64,000 bases of DNA, taken from assembly GCF_010998615.1 (NCBI RefSeq), contig NZ_JAAEAH010000030.1, positions 29,202-93,201 of the forward strand. The letters run 5' to 3'. The notes beneath the pieces are model-generated. The model was not told the DNA's origin. It did not search any database and saw only the letters and a list, made by a program, of their open reading frames with translations. This DNA is from Myxococcus sp. CA023 (GTDB taxonomy: Bacteria; Myxococcota; Myxococcia; Myxococcales; Myxococcaceae). Both the position numbers and the translations under genes were made by a program. This document shows positions 57,268-64,000 of this stretch, piece after piece. The stretch's first letter is position 1, and each line of letters opens with the position of its first letter.

Positions 57268-57661
57268 GTCTGCGTTCCTCGTTGTGTGGTGGTGCGTTCG
57301 CGATTGGGAGTCCGAACCCCTCTCGGTCGTGAAGTCCTGTCGGTCACTCAGCGCGTGAGTGGATGTGGCCACCCGGGGCTCGGGGCATCTCTGGTGCTGT
57401 TGGATGGCGTTGTCTGTATATGGCATTGAGCGGCTGGGGTGTGAGAGTGGTTTGTGGTTGTGGCTTGGTATGTCGATTGAGGGACAGTGGTGGAGTGTTG
57501 ATTTTGTCTGGTTTCCGAAGGTGGGCCCGCCGCGTCGGGTCAAGGCCAGACACAGGCCGGAGCGTGTGAGGAGTGATGGGCAGTGTGGCGTGGTAGGCTG
57601 ACCCTCGATACCGCTCCCGCGGTTGCGCGGGGCGGCTCCCTCAATCCACTGGAGCCACACC
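57268..57661. promoter_or_regulatory. Divergent intergenic region between the Cys-rich gene and the thiaminase-like gene
   Basis: 394 bp between divergent starts, so promoters for both genes should lie here. Bases about 57385-57525 are strikingly rich in G and T on the plus strand (GTGTGAGAGTGG, TTTGTGGTTGTGG) and poor in C, unlike the rest of the window. No clear promoter pair or operator was found. Confidence 0.4.
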
Positions 57662-58861
57662 ATGCAATGGAGAGCCTTGCCCTGTGTCCTCGCCCTGTCC
57701 CTGGGCGCCTGCTCGGACCCCGAACCCGAGGCCCCGCGGCCGTTGAAGGTCGTTCTCTTCCCCTACATTCCGGACTCGGCGGGGGATGGCTTCGCCAGCC
57801 TCAAGCAGCGGCTGGAGGCGGATTTCGAGCGGGAGCATTCGGGCATCGACGTGGACATCGTGTTCGACGCGAACCTGGACCTCTATGACCTGGATGAAGG
57901 AGGCACCCTGAACCAACTCCTCGGTCAGGGAGCAGGGGCCGCGCAGGTGGTGGAGATCGACACGTTGATAATGGGTGACCTCGTGTCGAAGGGCTGGGTG
58001 CAGCCCGTCGCCCTGGAGGCGGGGGCCGCGCATCCGGCGGCGGAAGAAGCCGTCTCTATCGCTGGCCAGAGCTACGGGGTGCCGACCTACTTGTGCAGCT
58101 ACGTCGTCTACTCGAACAGCCCCCACCTGTCGTCGGCCACGGATGGCGATTCCCTGGTCCAGATCCTCACGGATGTGGCACCGGGGATGCGCCCGTTGGC
58201 GGCCAACTACAGCGGGAGCTGGACGCTGCCCTCGTCCTACTTGGACGCGTGGGCCGACACGAATCCCACGGGCGTGTTGTCCCAGGCGCTGTCGCTGCCG
58301 CTGGACGCGTCGGCACTGGATTCGTTCGAGGACGTGGTGAAGAGCTGTGAGCTGGAGGCAGGCGTCAACCCATGCCTCGACGGCACCTACGCGGATAGTG
58401 CCCTGGCGGAAGAGGCGTTCGCCTTGGGGCAGGCCAACGGCTTCATGGGCTACACGGAGCGCCTGTTCTTTGTCCGGAAGGCCAACCCGGACATGGCGCT
58501 TCCAGAAGTCATCTCCGTTCCGCTGGGCACGGGCTCCGCGCCCTCGGTGTTCGTGGATGCGCTGGTGGTCAACGCGCAGTGCACGGGGATGTGTGCCGAG
58601 GACGCCCGCGCCTTCACCGACTTCATGAAGGACCCGGCGGTGCGCAGCCTCATTGCCTTCAGCGGGGACGCGCCGCAGGGCACGACGCCGCGTTATCTGT
58701 TGCAGGCCACCCAGGCTTTCTATCAGCAGGAGCCCGCGCGTTCTGACCCGATGTATCAGAAGTATGTGCAGTTCCTGAGCGGGGCCCGGCCCTATCCCAA
58801 TCAGGGCTTCCCGCAGAACCGGAAGACGCTCCAGTCGGCGCTGATGGACGCGCTGCAGTAG
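57662..58861 (+). CDS. Thiaminase I-like lipoprotein (periplasmic-binding-protein fold)
   Basis: 399 residues from the ATG at 57662, with GGAG 7 nt upstream. A lipoprotein signal ends at L-G-A-C with Cys17. The mature part starts LKVVLFPYIPDSAGDGF, the typical opening of thiaminase I, a protein with a solute-binding-protein fold. The segment GQSYGVPTYLCSYVVY places Cys145 where thiaminase I has its nucleophile, and GFMGYTERLFF places Glu266 where the family has its general base. The predicted activity is cleavage of thiamin at the methylene bridge with exchange of the thiazole by another base, outside the cytoplasm. A binding protein for a thiamin-like compound cannot be excluded, since no ABC transporter genes are nearby. 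The sulfatase gene follows after 74 bp and may be in the same transcript. Confidence 0.7.
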   Translation: MQWRALPCVLALSLGACSDPEPEAPRPLKVVLFPYIPDSAGDGFASLKQRLEADFEREHSGIDVDIVFDANLDLYDLDEGGTLNQLLGQGAGAAQVVEIDTLIMGDLVSKGWVQPVALEAGAAHPAAEEAVSIAGQSYGVPTYLCSYVVYSNSPHLSSATDGDSLVQILTDVAPGMRPLAANYSGSWTLPSSYLDAWADTNPTGVLSQALSLPLDASALDSFEDVVKSCELEAGVNPCLDGTYADSALAEEAFALGQANGFMGYTERLFFVRKANPDMALPEVISVPLGTGSAPSVFVDALVVNAQCTGMCAEDARAFTDFMKDPAVRSLIAFSGDAPQGTTPRYLLQATQAFYQQEPARSDPMYQKYVQFLSGARPYPNQGFPQNRKTLQSALMDALQ

Positions 58862-58935
58862 AAAGACGTGCGGGTGTCGTCATGCGTCACGGCCTTCTGC
58901 GTTACAGTTTGCGTTCCCCATCAGGAGGTCGTGAC

Positions 58936-60627
58936 ATGACGGTTGCTGGCAAGCGCCCCAACTTCCTCATCATCACCACGGACGAGGAGCGATTTCCGCC
59001 TCCGTATGAGAACGAAGAGGCCCGTCGGTTTCGTATCGAGAATGACCGGGTTGGCCAGGAGCTCCGCAAGCATGGCATCGAGTTCCTCCGGCACCACACG
59101 GCCTCCACGGCGTGCGCGCCCAGCCGCACCACGCTCTACACGGGGCAATATCCGTCGCTTCACGGCGTGAGCCAGACTCCTGGCATTGGGAAGTCCTCGT
59201 TCGACCCGGACATGTACTGGCTGGCGCCCAACACCGTTCCCACGTTGGGGGAGTACTTCCGGAAGGGCGGCTATCAGACGCACTACCGGGGCAAGTGGCA
59301 CATCTCCGACGAGGACATCCTGGTGCCGGGAACGCAGACGGCCCTCATGAGCAATGACGTGAGCGGCGACGCCTACCCCGAACGCATCGCCCTGTACGAG
59401 CAGGCTGGGCGTCTGGAGAAGTTCGGCTTCTCAGGTTGGATTGGCCCCGAGCCACATGGCTCGTCGCAAGCGAACGATGCCTCGGTCCGCGACCCAGGCT
59501 TCGCCGACCAGGTCTGCCGGCTGCTGAGTGAGCTGGAGCATCAGGCCGCGAAGGGTGATGCGGCGCCGTGGCTCGTCGTGAGTTCCTTCGTCAATCCGCA
59601 CGACATCGTCTTCTCGGGCCTGCCCTGGTTCACCGAGTTCAGCGACCTTCAGCAAGCGGGGAAGCTGCCGGACGTGGCCCCTTCGCCGACGGCAGGCGAG
59701 TCACTCGAAAGCAAGCCGCGCTGTCAGAAGGACTACGTCTACACGTATCCGCGCATGTACCTGCCGCAGCGCGACACCGCGTCGTACCGGCAGCTCTATT
59801 ACTTCCTCATGGCGGAGGTGAGTAAACACATCCAGCGGGTCTACGAACATCTCAAGAAGACCTCCTTCTTCGAGAACACCATCGTCGTCCTCACGTCCGA
59901 CCATGGTGAGATGCTCGGGGCTCACGGCGGCATGATGCAGAAGTGGTACAACGCCTATCAGGAGACGCTGCACGTGCCGTGCGTCATCTCCAATCCAGGG
60001 CTGTTTCCGGAGCCCCGGAGGACGGAGGTGGTGACGTCGCACGTGGACCTGGTGCCGACGCTGCTGGGGCTCGCCGGAATCGACGCGGATGCGGCCCGGC
60101 GAGAGCTGGCACGGGACCACTCGGAGGCGCAGCCGCTGGTGGGCAGGGACCTGTCCGGTCTGGTCCTGGGCCGGGAGGCCGAGCGGCATGAGCCCATCTA
60201 TTTCATGACCGACGACAACGTCGAGTCTGGGCTCCAGATGACCAACAACCTCACCGGCCAGGAGTTCGCGGGCGTCATCCAGCCCAAGCACATCGAGACG
60301 GTGATTACCCACCTTCCCGAACTCACGGGAGACACGCTTTGGAAGTACAGCTGCTATTCGGACAACCCGCGCTTCTTCGCGGGCGCGGCGGGGAACACGG
60401 ACGAGGTCGCCACGGCGCGGTTCATTCCTCGTGAGTACGAGTGCTACGACCTCACGGAGGACCCGCTGGAGACCCGGAACCGGTGCAGCGCGGTGGCGGC
60501 GCAGCCCTTGTCGCAAGACATCCGTGACGCGCTCGACAAGGTCCTGAAGGAGCAGCGAGCGAAGAAGCGGCTGCTGCCCCAGAGCCTGAACCGGAACGCG
60601 GCGACAAAGGGCCCGCTGCGGGACTGA
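58936..60627 (+). CDS. Type I sulfatase (alkaline phosphatase superfamily hydrolase)
   Basis: 563 residues from the ATG at 58936; AGGAGG lies 7 nt upstream, so the longer open frame beginning at 58882 is not used. Cys60 in C-A-P-S-R is the site converted to formylglycine in type I sulfatases. Metal-binding residues are visible near the N-terminus (NFLIITTDEERF, Asp16 and Glu17, where most relatives have Asp-Asp), and LTSDHGEMLGAHG in the middle carries the second Asp-His pair. It should hydrolyse a sulfate ester, or possibly a phosphonate ester. No signal peptide is visible, so it is probably cytoplasmic. It needs a formylglycine-generating enzyme encoded elsewhere. The substrate is unknown. 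The gene lies 74 bp behind the thiaminase-like gene. Confidence 0.85.
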   Translation: MTVAGKRPNFLIITTDEERFPPPYENEEARRFRIENDRVGQELRKHGIEFLRHHTASTACAPSRTTLYTGQYPSLHGVSQTPGIGKSSFDPDMYWLAPNTVPTLGEYFRKGGYQTHYRGKWHISDEDILVPGTQTALMSNDVSGDAYPERIALYEQAGRLEKFGFSGWIGPEPHGSSQANDASVRDPGFADQVCRLLSELEHQAAKGDAAPWLVVSSFVNPHDIVFSGLPWFTEFSDLQQAGKLPDVAPSPTAGESLESKPRCQKDYVYTYPRMYLPQRDTASYRQLYYFLMAEVSKHIQRVYEHLKKTSFFENTIVVLTSDHGEMLGAHGGMMQKWYNAYQETLHVPCVISNPGLFPEPRRTEVVTSHVDLVPTLLGLAGIDADAARRELARDHSEAQPLVGRDLSGLVLGREAERHEPIYFMTDDNVESGLQMTNNLTGQEFAGVIQPKHIETVITHLPELTGDTLWKYSCYSDNPRFFAGAAGNTDEVATARFIPREYECYDLTEDPLETRNRCSAVAAQPLSQDIRDALDKVLKEQRAKKRLLPQSLNRNAATKGPLRD

Positions 60628-60735
60628 GGTCACGCCGTTCAACGGTGCGGGCAGCAGCGCACTTGGGTCATGGGCGGCGAATGAGGTGGACAGGATGGCG
60701 TGACGCCGGACCTGCGCCACGCCGAAGGGGTCCCC

Positions 60736-61155
60736 ATGCCGTCCATGACCTGCCGTGTTGTCGCGACCCAGCAAGAGCTGGATGACGCGCTTCGCGTCCG
60801 TTGGGTTGTGTTCGGAGGTGAGCTGCGGCTGATGGCCAGACGGGGGCTCCCGACACAGCGGGAGGTGAATGGCTTCGACACGTTGTCGAGCACCGTCCAC
60901 CTGGTCGTTTACGTGGAGCACGAGCCCGTGGCGACCGTGCGGATATTGCTGCCGAATCCCGAGGTGGCATCTTCGACCGGCGGCGTGCTGGGCGTCGAGA
61001 TGGAGCAGCGCTTGGACCTGACTGGCCTGGTTGAACCGGGACAGGTGGTGGCGGAAGCAGCGCGCTTCTGCGTGCTCCGGCAGTGGCGGCACTCCGAGGC
61101 GCTGATACCCGGGGAGAGCACGTACCTCTCGAGAGGTAGAGACATCTCCCCTTGA
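60736..61155 (+). CDS. GNAT/autoinducer-synthase-like N-acyltransferase, probably truncated
   Basis: 139 residues from the ATG at 60736 (GAAGGGG 5 nt upstream); a GTG at 60700 is an alternative start that adds 12 residues. The sequence from TCRVVATQQELDDALRVRWV through VHLVVYVEHEPVATVRILLP to VVAEAARFCVLRQWRHSEAL resembles the first two-thirds of FeeM-like and hemolysin-like acyltransferases, which share the fold of acyl-homoserine-lactone synthases. Members usually run on for another 60-100 residues. Here the frame ends with STYLSRGRDISP, which reads through a perfect palindrome (61123-61138), and no continuation is visible in the other frames before the convergent LuxR gene. I infer loss of the C-terminal part, so the protein may be inactive. 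Its place next to a LuxR-type gene hints at a former signalling pair. Confidence 0.55.
   Translation: MPSMTCRVVATQQELDDALRVRWVVFGGELRLMARRGLPTQREVNGFDTLSSTVHLVVYVEHEPVATVRILLPNPEVASSTGGVLGVEMEQRLDLTGLVEPGQVVAEAARFCVLRQWRHSEALIPGESTYLSRGRDISP
61123..61138. repeat. Palindrome copy 3, perfect 16-bp dyad
   Basis: TACCTCTCGAGAGGTA is symmetric at all 8 pairs. It lies inside the last codons of the short acyltransferase gene, about 80 bp from the 3' end of the LuxR-type gene. It fits the family consensus except for one base in each half. Confidence 0.5.
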
Positions 61156-61157
61156 CC

Positions 61158-61203
61158 GGACCATCCTTCCTCATCAGCGGGCACTTCGCGTGGGAGGATG
61201 GCC
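61158..61203. terminator. Imperfect hairpin between convergent genes, possible terminator
   Basis: CCATCCT at 61161-61167 pairs with AGGATGG at 61195-61201. Outer GG/CC and inner CC/GG pairs can form past single-base bulges. It lies between the convergent acyltransferase and LuxR-type genes. The loop is long, so the call is tentative. Confidence 0.3.
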
Positions 61204-61215
61204 GTGCAGCGAGCT

Positions 61216-62313
61216 TCAGATAGGCCTCAGGAACCGCGTGACCTGGTACATGAAGTCGGCTCGCTCACTACACCCCAAGCGGTCATGCATGTCCCGGATG
61301 TGCGTTCGCACTGTGTGTCGGGAGATCTTGAGTTCACTGGCGATCCGCTCGTTCTCCCAGTTCCGGAGCACTGCCTGCGCAACCCGTATCTGCCCCGGCG
61401 TCAGGTGTACGGCCAGATTGATTGGCAGCGGAATCGATTCGGGGAACTCGTACAGGAGGAGCGCCCAGTGCCCTGGGCTTCCATGGGCGGACAGGTCAAT
61501 GTACGTCACCAGCAACGACTCATCGCCACGGGTTCGTTCAAACGTGTCGTTGCGGGGCCGTGCGAGGACGTCCATCTGGAGCAGCCCCCTGAGGTGGTCG
61601 AGCAGCGGCTGGGGTGTGCCTGCGCGGGTTCTCTCAGACTTGGAGAACCACTTCTCCACCATCGTGGTGGCGCGCTCGGAGCGAAGCGTCTCGAAGGTGG
61701 GAGGCGCCACAACAAGGAACTCGAAGTTCTGTCGTCGACTCAATGCTTCCAGGAGGCGATCGCCCGTCAAGGCGCTGGCGATGCGGCGGCTGTTGCGAAT
61801 CGCGGTAACGAAGCTGGGGGACAGGAACTGCAAGGCCGCGCGAGCCTTCCGAGAGAAGGGGCGTCGCTTGTCCCGGTACATGGTGAAGCCGCCGAACACG
61901 CCGTCAGGGACCGTCATGAGCGTGGCCATGACCTGCTCCAGTTTCAGACCCAGCTCACAGCTGCGCAGGTAGAGAGGGCTCGTCTCCAGCTTCTTACGCG
62001 GCAGCATCTCCGAGTCCCGGAGGACCGTGTCGCGTTTGCGCACGACGGACTTGAGCACGAAGTCATCGGGCTGCAACTCGGCATACTGGGCCAGCAGGGC
62101 GTTGGGGGCGCCTGCCTCATCGATCCACTCATACGCCACTGGCTGTCCTGGTGTGACGATGCACAGGCCCGTGTAGTCGGCGGGGATGAGCTGGGTCAGA
62201 AGGCTTCGGGCCCGACCCAGCATGTCCGGCAGGATCAGCGACTCATTGAGGGCCACGGCGATCTTGCTCATGAGTTGGTACTCACGCGAGCTGAAGCGGA
62301 ATGACGCGTCCAT
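61216..62313 (-). CDS. LuxR-type transcriptional regulator with N-terminal sensor-like domain
   Basis: 365 residues. The C-terminal part (about 307-365) is a clear LuxR-class helix-turn-helix: LTPGQIRVAQAVLRNWENER, then ASELKISRHTVRTHIRDMH and a final RLGCSERADFMYQV. The N-terminal 200 residues look like a GAF-type ligand-sensing domain (MLGRARSLLTQLIPADYTGL, followed by alternating strands and helices). No receiver-domain phospho-Asp is seen, so it is probably ligand-controlled and not part of a two-component system. A G-rich ribosome-binding site (GGGGGG) precedes the ATG by 6 nt. It converges on the truncated acyltransferase gene, and palindrome copy 4 lies about 80 bp upstream of its start, which would suit autoregulation. 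Its signal and targets are unknown. Confidence 0.8.
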   Translation of the reverse strand: MDASFRFSSREYQLMSKIAVALNESLILPDMLGRARSLLTQLIPADYTGLCIVTPGQPVAYEWIDEAGAPNALLAQYAELQPDDFVLKSVVRKRDTVLRDSEMLPRKKLETSPLYLRSCELGLKLEQVMATLMTVPDGVFGGFTMYRDKRRPFSRKARAALQFLSPSFVTAIRNSRRIASALTGDRLLEALSRRQNFEFLVVAPPTFETLRSERATTMVEKWFSKSERTRAGTPQPLLDHLRGLLQMDVLARPRNDTFERTRGDESLLVTYIDLSAHGSPGHWALLLYEFPESIPLPINLAVHLTPGQIRVAQAVLRNWENERIASELKISRHTVRTHIRDMHDRLGCSERADFMYQVTRFLRPI

Positions 62314-62395
62314 TCATCCCCCCGTCCTTGGGACGTTCTGGCTTTTGAGCGCAGGTGTTCAGGTCATGAATAGGTCCATGCCTGAACGCTGTCCC

Positions 62396-62411
62396 TACCT
62401 CCTGGGAGGTA
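62396..62411. repeat. Palindrome copy 4, consensus TACCWCCNNGGWGGTA
   Basis: TACCTCCTGGGAGGTA, 7 of 8 pairs symmetric, with one extra flanking C-G pair (62395 and 62412). It lies about 82 bp upstream of the LuxR-type start, where an autoregulatory operator could sit. Confidence 0.5.
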
Positions 62412-62445
62412 GATGCCACCCCCTTGCGCCAGTGCTGGCCTGTCG

Positions 62446-62577
62446 CTAGTCGAAGGTGCGCAGGGCCAACTCATTCGCCGTCTCGACGAAGAGGCGCAGC
62501 ATCTCGGGGTACTCGCGCGGAGGCGTCACTTCGAGGCGGTGCTGAGGCTGCAGGCGGGCATCCACGCAGAGCTCCAT
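62446..62577 (-). CDS. Possible small protein of 43 residues, or a gene remnant
   Basis: An open frame starting MELCVDARLQ and ending NELALRTFD has the strong G/C third-position bias of real genes here over its last 33 codons. The same frame is open upstream to 62682, but that part has non-coding composition. Only a weak GGGAG lies 10 nt before the ATG. I recognise no family. It may be a small gene or the 3' remnant of a lost gene. Confidence 0.3.
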   Translation of the reverse strand: MELCVDARLQPQHRLEVTPPREYPEMLRLFVETANELALRTFD

Positions 62578-62612
62578 CGGCGGGGCGCTCCCATGAAGCC
62601 AGTCACAATGAC

Positions 62613-62628
62613 TACCACCCTGGAGGTA
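62613..62628. repeat. Palindrome copy 5, consensus TACCWCCNNGGWGGTA
   Basis: TACCACCCTGGAGGTA, 6 of 8 pairs symmetric. It ends 36 bp before the start codon of the sbcD-like gene, a place where bound protein would affect transcription. Confidence 0.4.
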
Positions 62629-62664
62629 TGTGCGGCTCCGCGCCGCATCTGTACCGTGCTTTGA

Positions 62665-63792
62665 ATGGTCAGAATTCTTCATTCAGCGGATTGGCAGATG
62701 GGGCTCCGAGCCCGTCATGTGGCTCATGTCGCGGAGGACGTGCGGAAGGCGAGACTGGAGGCCGCGAGCAACGTCATCAGCGCGGCCAACCGGTCGAAGG
62801 TGGATGCCGTCGTCCTGGCGGGTGACATCTTCGAGCACAATGTCGTCGAGGACCGTGTCGTCCATGCGGTCATCAAGGTGCTCGCGGGCTCTCTCGCGCC
62901 CGTGTACGTCCTGCCCGGCAACCACGATGCGCTGACGCCGGATGCCGTCTTCCGCCGGGCCTCCTGGAATCAGCGCCCGGATCACATCACCGTGCTGGAT
63001 GGGAATGCGGCGGTGCCCATCCCGCACACCGATGCCGTGTTGCTCCCCGCGCCACTCCGCCAGAAAAAGGGCATGAAGGATCCCACCGCCGGCTGGGAGA
63101 TGGCGTCCGGCCTGGACGCGATTCGCATCGGCGTGGCGCATGGCTCCCTGCGCATCGAAGGCAAGCACGCCGCGGACGACTTCCCCATCGCACTGGACGC
63201 GGCGGTCCGCGCTGGCCTCGACTACCTGGCCTTGGGTCACTGGCATGGGCAGTACGTCCATGACGGTCGTACGGCCTACTCGGGAGCCCACGAGACGACG
63301 AAGTTCGGTGAGGTGGGCTCGGGGCAGGCGCTGCTGGTGGAACTCTCGTCGCGGGGCGCCGTGCCCCGGCTGGAGCCGATTGCAACAGGGGCGCTGACCT
63401 GGAGGACGGTAGAGCTGGACCTGAGTCAGGGCCACGAGCCGGAGGTGGCTCGGGCTCGGGAGCTCGTGGCGCAGCTGGCGCGCCCCGAAAGGGCGCTGCT
63501 GCGCATTCACACCACGGGGTTTTCTTCCGAGGACGCCTCATCAGGGTTGGAGGCGTTCCGTGAGGAGCTTCAGGGGGGAGGGCTCCTTCATGTCTGCATC
63601 GAGCGCGAGGACGTACCACGCGCGAAGGCAGAGGGGCGCCTCGCGGACATCGCAGGTTCGAGCAGTCTGGTCTCCTCGTTGCTGGATGGACTGAACAAAC
63701 CAGCCGCAGTTGGACCAGGTGCCACGCCGGAGCCCGTCAGGACCGCGGCCAGACAGTTGCTGTCAGAGCTGGTGATGGAGGTGTGGAAATGA
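62665..63792 (+). CDS. SbcD/Mre11-like DNA repair exonuclease (metallophosphoesterase)
   Basis: 375 residues. The start MVRILHSADWQMG matches the usual beginning of SbcD proteins, which fixes the ATG at 62665 although no strong ribosome-binding site is visible. Metallophosphoesterase motifs follow in order: HSADWQ, LAGDIFEH, LPGNHDAL, VAHGSLR and LGHWHGQY. The first motif has Gln11 where SbcD and Mre11 normally have a metal-binding His. The C-terminal 150 residues form the less conserved capping region. The protein would process DNA ends together with an SbcC/Rad50-like ATPase. Its stop overlaps the start of such a partner (ATGA at 63789), but the partner is interrupted after 18 codons. Palindrome copy 5 lies just upstream. 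Confidence 0.85.
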   Translation: MVRILHSADWQMGLRARHVAHVAEDVRKARLEAASNVISAANRSKVDAVVLAGDIFEHNVVEDRVVHAVIKVLAGSLAPVYVLPGNHDALTPDAVFRRASWNQRPDHITVLDGNAAVPIPHTDAVLLPAPLRQKKGMKDPTAGWEMASGLDAIRIGVAHGSLRIEGKHAADDFPIALDAAVRAGLDYLALGHWHGQYVHDGRTAYSGAHETTKFGEVGSGQALLVELSSRGAVPRLEPIATGALTWRTVELDLSQGHEPEVARARELVAQLARPERALLRIHTTGFSSEDASSGLEAFREELQGGGLLHVCIEREDVPRAKAEGRLADIAGSSSLVSSLLDGLNKPAAVGPGATPEPVRTAARQLLSELVMEVWK

Positions 63793-63845
63793 TTTTGCGC
63801 AGGCTTTGCGTCCAGCACTTTCGCTGCTTCCGGAGCCCGGTGTGA
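63789..63845 (+). pseudogene. 5' fragment of an SbcC/RecF-like ATPase gene, interrupted by an IS element
   Basis: The 18-codon frame MILRRLCVQHFRCFRSPV overlaps the sbcD-like stop by 4 nt. It is the typical first strand-helix of SMC/RecF/SbcC-type ATPases (compare the common start M-x-L-x-x-L-x-x-x-N-F-R-x-F). The next codon, TGA at 63843, coincides with the first bases of the putative IS end. The Walker A motif and all other parts are missing here. The remaining part may lie beyond the right edge, past the IS. Confidence 0.7.
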
Positions 63846-64000
63846 AGTTGCCCCGGTACCGCAGAGCGTTCCGCGCTTTCGCCCTCAAGCGGCAGCGCGG
63901 TGCTTCTTCTCGTAACCAGCGGGTGACTCGTAGTCGAGCGCGGAGTGGCGCCGGAGCGGATTGTACCAGCCCTCGATGAAGCGGAAGACGGCCATCCGCG
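63843..64000 (-). mobile_element. End of an IS3-family insertion sequence (runs off right edge)
   Basis: The sequence switches from the ATPase fragment to a non-coding edge starting TGAAGTTGCCCCGG, a plausible IS3-type terminal repeat (these often begin TGA and are C/G rich), then to the 3' end of a transposase gene on the minus strand. The other end and any target duplication are outside the window. Confidence 0.7.
63885..64000 (-). CDS. IS3-family transposase, C-terminal end (partial)
   Basis: The last 37 codons are visible and read RMAVFRFIEGWYNPLRRHSA, then LDYESPAGYEKKHRAAA and a stop at 63887-63885. Y-N-x-x-R-R-H-S-A-L-x-Y-x-S-P-x-x-Y-E is the hallmark C-terminus of the DDE integrase-core subunit (OrfB) of IS3-family elements. 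The catalytic acidic residues, apart from the distal helix region, lie beyond the window. Confidence 0.88.
   Translation of the reverse strand, partial: RMAVFRFIEGWYNPLRRHSALDYESPAGYEKKHRAAA

Larger units (their letters stand above)
62314..62664. promoter_or_regulatory. Divergent intergenic region between the LuxR-type gene and the sbcD-like gene
   Basis: 351 bp that should contain promoters for both flanking genes. It holds palindrome copies 4 (62396-62411) and 5 (62613-62628) and a possible short minus-strand gene (62446-62577). No -35/-10 pair was convincing. Confidence 0.45.

Noticed and set aside
57268..57663. N-terminal extension of the Cys-rich protein up to 57663
   Set aside because: It would bury the signal peptide in the interior, has non-coding composition, and the ATG at 57267 has its own GAGGAA site.
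60700..60735. GTG start at 60700 for the acyltransferase gene
   Set aside because: The ATG at 60736 has a better-placed G-rich ribosome-binding site and starts just before the conserved domain; the GTG is kept as an alternative in the entry.
56681..64000. GGCCATCCGCG occurring both at 56681-56691 and at 63990-64000
   Set aside because: The 11-bp identity is not accompanied by flanking similarity. One copy belongs to a terminator stem and the other to transposase coding sequence, so it is taken as chance.

Overview
This is a high-GC window (GC-rich third codon positions throughout, signal-peptide lipoproteins, very large modular megasynthases) that looks like a chromosome of a predatory myxobacterium of the Myxococcus, Corallococcus or Stigmatella type. 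That assignment is inferred from gene content. No rRNA, tRNA, CRISPR array or replication origin was seen.

Left flank (1-3653): the 5' end of a sigma-factor-like gene runs off the left edge on the minus strand. A non-coding stretch follows with two copies of a 16-bp palindrome and a strong terminator hairpin. Next come a secreted GH19 chitinase with a ricin-type lectin domain and an MFS exporter, both on the minus strand.

First biosynthetic unit (4011-11281): one 2154-residue protein is built as FAAL-ACP-C-A-PCP, with a luciferase-like flavin monooxygenase (MOX) embedded in the A domain between motifs A4 and A5. The A-domain code reads as glycine. By analogy with the glycine/MOX modules of MtaG and MelG, it may turn a free fatty acid into a primary fatty amide through an alpha-hydroxyglycine intermediate. 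The exporter is divergent from it and a PhyH-type oxygenase converges on it.

Second biosynthetic unit (11894-56667): six plus-strand genes, joined by 4-nt ATGA overlaps or gaps of 12-14 bp, form a seven-module PKS plus one terminal NRPS module. The order is ACP-KS-AT-AT-DH-KR-ACP, KS-AT-dh-KR-ACP, KS-AT-DH-KR-ACP, three modules in one 5181-residue protein, KS-AT-DH-er-KR-ACP, then TubC-C-A-PCP-R. The last A domain has the alanine code DLFNNALTYK and is followed by a reductase. Module count, AT motifs, the degenerate DH in module 2, the A-type KR without DH in module 5 and the reductive release all fit myxalamid, a polyene amide of alaninol. The genes are therefore called mxaF, E, D, C, B and A by architecture; no database comparison was possible. 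A hairpin after mxaA probably terminates transcription from both sides.

Right flank (56749-64000): a secreted protein with a ten-cysteine tail, a thiaminase I-like lipoprotein, a sulfatase, a short (probably truncated) GNAT/autoinducer-synthase-like gene, a LuxR-type regulator, three more copies of the palindrome, and an SbcD-like nuclease. The SbcC-like partner of the nuclease is cut after 18 codons by the end of an IS3-family element whose transposase runs off the right edge.
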